From Mycobacterium sp. E1747 (GTDB taxonomy: Bacteria > Actinomycetota > Actinomycetes > Mycobacteriales > Mycobacteriaceae), in contig NZ_LZJI01000216.1 in assembly GCF_001667775.1 (NCBI RefSeq), positions 1 through 34,390 of the forward strand: DNA of 34,390 nt, in the 5' to 3' direction. How positions within the stretch are numbered: position 1 is the stretch's first letter; every line of letters starts with the position of its first letter. Positions 32,050 to 34,390 of the stretch are shown piece after piece. The notes beneath the pieces are model-generated. The model was given only the letters and a program-made list of their open reading frames with translations. It ran no database searches and was not told where the DNA came from. Both the position numbers and the translations under genes were made by a program.

Positions 32050-33194
32050 AACAATTCCACGATGGTGGCGTTGGCCTGGCCGCCACCCTCGCACATGGTC
32101 TGCAGGCCGTAGCGAATTCCCTTGTCCCGCATGTGGTACAGCAGCGTCGTCATGATCCGGGCGCCCGAGCCGCCGAGCGGGTGCCCAAGCGCGATAGCGC
32201 CGCCGTTCGGGTTGAGCTTCTTCTCGTCGGCGCCGATGTCTTTCAGCCACGCCAGCGGCACCGGCGCGAACGCCTCGTTGACCTCGTAGGCGCCGATGTC
32301 GTCGATGGACAGGCCGGAGCGCTTCAGCACCTTCTGGGTGGCGGGAATCGGAGCGGTCAGCATGATCACCGGGTCGGCGCCCGCCAGCGTCGCGGTGTGC
32401 ACCTTCGCGATCGGCTTCAGGCCGAGTTCCTTGGCCTTCTCGGCCGACATGAAGAGGATCGCGGCCGAGCCATCGGAGATCTGCGACGAGTTACCCGCAT
32501 GGATCACGCCGTCTTCCTTGAACGCCGGCTTCAGCGACGCCATCTTTTCCATCGGGGTGCCGCGACGGATGCCCTCGTCCTTCAAGACCACGTTGCCGTC
32601 CTGGTCCTTGATCCCGACGATCTGGTCATCGAAGGCGCCGGAATCCTGTGCCGCGGCAGCCTTTTCGTGTGAGCCGAGGGAGAACTCGTCGAGCGCGGTG
32701 CGGTCGAATCCCCAGCGCTCGGCGATCATCTCGGCGCCGATGCCCTGGTTGGGGATCTGGCCCTCGTAGCGGTCCAGGAAGGACTTCGGGTACGGCCGCC
32801 CACCGTTGGCCAGCGACGAACCCATCGGCGTGCGCGACATCGACTCCACGCCGCCGGCCACGACGACGTCGTAGTGGCCGGCCACCACGCCGGCGGCCGC
32901 GAAGTGGATCGACTGCTGGCTCGAGCCGCACTGGCGGTCGACGGTCACGCCGGGGACGGATTCCGGCCAGCCGGCCGCCAGCAGCGCGGTGCGGCCGATG
33001 TCGAGGGCCTGCTCACCGGCCTGCATCACGCAGCCCCAGATCACGTCGTCGACGAGGCCGGGGTCGACGCCCGCCTTGTCCACCAACCCATTGAGCACTT
33101 GCGCCGACAGGTCCACCGGGTGCACCCCGGACAACCCGCCATTGCGCTTCCCGATCGGTGAGCGCACTGCCTCGACGATGACGGCTTCTGCCAT
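32046..33194 (-). CDS. Acetyl-CoA acyltransferase (thiolase)
   Basis: 382-residue thiolase that cleaves 3-ketoacyl-CoA to acetyl-CoA and a shortened acyl-CoA (or the reverse condensation). The nucleophile Cys89 lies in VDRQCGSSQQS. The other catalytic motifs are NEAFAPV, GHPLGGSGAR (His338) and Cys368 in CEGGGQANA. Length is typical. The ATG at 33194 has AAAGGAG 8 bases upstream. First gene of an operon with the enoyl-CoA hydratase. The upstream region holds the palindrome CCAACGCGTTGG 68 bp before the start, which may be bound by a fatty-acid-responsive regulator. Substrate chain length cannot be told. Confidence 0.94.
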   Translation of the reverse strand: MAEAVIVEAVRSPIGKRNGGLSGVHPVDLSAQVLNGLVDKAGVDPGLVDDVIWGCVMQAGEQALDIGRTALLAAGWPESVPGVTVDRQCGSSQQSIHFAAAGVVAGHYDVVVAGGVESMSRTPMGSSLANGGRPYPKSFLDRYEGQIPNQGIGAEMIAERWGFDRTALDEFSLGSHEKAAAAQDSGAFDDQIVGIKDQDGNVVLKDEGIRRGTPMEKMASLKPAFKEDGVIHAGNSSQISDGSAAILFMSAEKAKELGLKPIAKVHTATLAGADPVIMLTAPIPATQKVLKRSGLSIDDIGAYEVNEAFAPVPLAWLKDIGADEKKLNPNGGAIALGHPLGGSGARIMTTLLYHMRDKGIRYGLQTMCEGGGQANATIVELL

Positions 33195-33261
33195 GGTGGT
33201 GTCTCCTTTGACGCTAAGACCTCAGGTGTTGGGGAAATCCGAACCTTGCCTCGATTGTCAG

Positions 33262-33273
33262 CCAACGCGTTGG
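33262..33273. promoter_or_regulatory. Perfect 12-bp palindrome before the thiolase operon
   Basis: CCAACGCGTTGG, self-complementary over all 12 bases, 68 bp upstream of the thiolase ATG. It shares the pattern CCAACnnGTTGG with 24246-24257. Candidate operator for a dimeric regulator; which one is not known. Confidence 0.5.
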
Positions 33274-33374
33274 GAGGGCGCGGGGCGGGGTGCTCTTGGG
33301 TGGGCTCAGGCCTCGACACCAGCTCTTCGGCACCATGTCATGCGCAGTCCATTTTTCCGCGGGCCTCGGCGACG

Positions 33375-33380
33375 TAGCGT
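33375..33380 (+). promoter_or_regulatory. Candidate -10 box for the small gene at 33389
   Basis: TAGCGT fits the mycobacterial -10 pattern TANNNT. It ends 8 bases before the GTG at 33389, so transcription could start at or next to the start codon (leaderless). Spacing is the only evidence. Confidence 0.35.
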
Positions 33381-33388
33381 GCCCCGAT

Positions 33389-33679
33389 GTGAGCACCCCT
33401 TCACCGGGCCCCGGCTGGTGGCTGGCATCGGACGGCAAATGGTATCCCCAGCAGTGGGAGAGCACCTTCGTCTCGTACACGAACGAATCCCTGCAGGCCG
33501 TGCTGGACGAGGCCAACCGTCTGACGCAGGCCTACGGACAACAGGGCTGGGAGATCGTGGGGTCGTCGGTGCAGCGCACCCAGGTTGCCCACCGCTTCAA
33601 GGACTATGACAAGGGCGGCGACCACTACTTCGAGTGGAGCATCGTCTGCACGTTGAAGCGGCCCGTCGCACCCGCCTGA
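33389..33679 (+). CDS. Small protein with GWWLASDGKWY motif and DUF4177-like domain
   Basis: 96-residue protein. The N-terminus has PGWWLASDGKWYPQQW, a Trp-rich motif found in many actinobacterial membrane-associated or secreted proteins. The rest resembles DUF4177 (AYGQQGWEIVGSS, then two beta strands). No signal peptide or transmembrane segment is seen. I start at the GTG at 33389, with a TAGCGT 8 bases upstream; the open frame reaches back to an ATG at 33290, but that extra part crosses the palindrome region and looks non-coding. It is divergent from the thiolase operon. Function unknown. Confidence 0.7.
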   Translation: MSTPSPGPGWWLASDGKWYPQQWESTFVSYTNESLQAVLDEANRLTQAYGQQGWEIVGSSVQRTQVAHRFKDYDKGGDHYFEWSIVCTLKRPVAPA

Positions 33680-33681
33680 CC

Positions 33682-33749
33682 CTCGCCGAGATTGCCGCCA
33701 TGGTCGCGATTGAACCCAAATCCGCAGCCGCGACGGCAATCTCGACGAG
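33682..33749. terminator. Long imperfect hairpin between convergent genes
   Basis: Left arm 33682-33697 (CTCGCCGAGATTGCCG) pairs with right arm 33734-33749 (CGGCAATCTCGACGAG) with one mismatch. An inner pair GTCGCG (33703-33708) / CGCGAC (33729-33734) lets the structure continue after a small bulge. It lies between the stop of the small gene and the aldehyde dehydrogenase stop, so it may be a bidirectional terminator. It may also be a dispersed palindromic element. Confidence 0.5.
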
Positions 33750-33756
33750 CTGATCC

Positions 33757-34209
33757 TTAAACGACGGGATAGGCGACCGATTTGATCTCGGTGTACTGGT
33801 CGAACCCGGCCACGCCGTTCTGCCGGCCCACCCCGCTGTATTTGTAACCGCCGAACGGAGTGTCAGCACCGTACGGTGCGCCGCCGTTGACGCCCATGAA
33901 GCCGGCCCGGATCCGGCGGGCGACCGCCAGCGAGCGCTCCAGCGAGCCCGACATCACGTTGCCCGCCAGACCGTACTTGCTGTCGTTGGCGATCCGGATG
34001 GCGTCCTGCTCGTCGTCGAACGGAATGACGGCGAGCACCGGGCCGAAGATCTCCTCCTGGGCGATCGTCATGGAGTTGTCGACGTCGGTGAAAAGCGTTG
34101 GCCTAACGTAGAAACCCTTGTCGAAGCCGGTGGGCGCGTCGGGCCCGCCAACGAGCGCCGTGGCGCCCTCTTCGACACCCGTGCGGATATAGCCCATCAC
34201 GCGGTTCCG
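33757..34209 (-). CDS. Aldehyde dehydrogenase, C-terminal part, interrupted
   Basis: Last ~150 residues of an NAD(P)-dependent aldehyde dehydrogenase. It contains the conserved EEIFGPVLAVIPFDDE, the ANDSKYGLAGNV block, GFMGVNGG and the C-terminal PFGGYKYSGVGRQNG. The catalytic Cys and the general-base Glu lie upstream and are absent. In the minus frame the protein reads back through RNRVMGYIRTG and then meets a TAG at 34210-34212, exactly where the DNA switches to the opposite strand. The residues that should precede are found on the plus strand at 34202-34390. The gene is therefore broken by a fold-back, most likely an assembly artefact. Substrate unknown. Confidence 0.85.
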   Translation of the reverse strand, partial: RNRVMGYIRTGVEEGATALVGGPDAPTGFDKGFYVRPTLFTDVDNSMTIAQEEIFGPVLAVIPFDDEQDAIRIANDSKYGLAGNVMSGSLERSLAVARRIRAGFMGVNGGAPYGADTPFGGYKYSGVGRQNGVAGFDQYTEIKSVAYPVV

Positions 34210-34390
34210 CTACGACGAGGGCGTGGAGATCCTCAAGAGCATCTACGAGAACGTCACGTGTGGTGACCCGCAGGACCCCGGGACCCTGTGCGGTCCGGTG
34301 ATCTCGGAGGTGCAGCGGAACCGCGTGATGGGCTATATCCGCACGGGTGTCGAAGAGGGCGCCACGGCGCTCGTTGGCGGGCCCGACGCG
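34135..34390. repeat. Perfect 77-bp inverted repeat at the window end
   Basis: 34135-34211 is the exact reverse complement of 34314-34390; the 102 bases between are single copy. Both arms code the same aldehyde dehydrogenase residues (RNRVMGYIRTG onward) on opposite strands. The window stops where the second arm reaches 77 bases, a length equal to a k-mer size commonly used in short-read assembly. Confidence 0.95.
34202..34390 (+). pseudogene. Aldehyde dehydrogenase middle fragment, inverted
   Basis: Plus-strand frame from 34202 reads RFRYDEGVEILKSIYENV, then CGDPQDPGTLCGPVISEVQ, then MGYIRTGVEEGATALVGGPDA. This is the aldehyde dehydrogenase segment that directly precedes and overlaps the minus-strand part at 33757-34209. 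It is the same gene in the wrong orientation and continues past the window edge. It has no start and is not an independent gene. Confidence 0.85.

Noticed and set aside
1..34390. Two genuine genomic inversions at the ends
   Set aside because: Both breaks fall exactly at the window ends, use tiny natural inverted repeats, and one ends after exactly 77 repeated bases, which fits assembly chimeras better.

Overview
The window is high-GC chromosomal DNA from a Mycobacterium, most likely a non-tuberculous slow grower. The support is strong GC bias with GTG and TTG starts, a complete narGHJI operon, LpqW, the mannosyltransferase PimE, an MmpL transporter and a mycothiol gene (mshB). Gene order matches, in reverse, the M. 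tuberculosis segment Rv1170 to about Rv1136 as I remember it. No IS element, prophage, CRISPR array, tRNA or rRNA was seen, and no defence or mobile system.

Layout. 1-322: a broken mshB. 402-4841: a TetR regulator, then lpqW and typA. 5001-11681: the respiratory nitrate reductase operon narG-narH-narJ-narI on the minus strand, joined by overlapping or abutting stop/start codons. 12099-14128: mutT2, a pterin dehydratase and pimE. 14310-16153: two secreted Ala/Pro-rich proteins. 16226-18690: small conserved genes (a 48-residue metal-binding-type protein, a HhH-GPD protein, a decayed SnoaL gene, DUF5302, an F420-binding Rv1155 homologue, DUF1697). 18717-22860: a GntR regulator divergent from a sirtuin, a methyltransferase and an intact mmpL13. 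23145-23414: a possible small plus-strand transcription unit ending in a very strong terminator. 23467-33194: lipid and acyl-CoA genes (SDR, mcr, two crotonase-fold proteins, a thiolase), two related NAD(P)-binding proteins flanking a CPBP protease, an ICMT-like methyltransferase and a geranylgeranyl-reductase-type flavoprotein. 33389-34390: a small protein and a broken aldehyde dehydrogenase.

How genes work together. NarGHI is the membrane nitrate reductase and NarJ its maturation chaperone. LpqW and PimE, at opposite ends of the nar block, both act in phosphatidylinositol mannoside / lipoarabinomannan synthesis. The thiolase and enoyl-CoA hydratase overlap by 4 bases and form a beta-oxidation pair. 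A shared palindrome CCAACnnGTTGG before the SDR and before the thiolase suggests a common fatty-acid regulator.

The most important caution concerns the ends. Both are fold-backs: mshB (left) and an aldehyde dehydrogenase (right) each switch strand mid-gene. At the right end this is a perfect 77-bp inverted repeat. The window is therefore probably one whole draft contig with chimeric ends, not a stretch with two real inversions. I found no convincing new multi-gene system. The best leads are the small transcription unit at 23145-23414, the shared palindrome, the start/frameshift problem in pimE, and the repeat insertions at the pimE 3' end.
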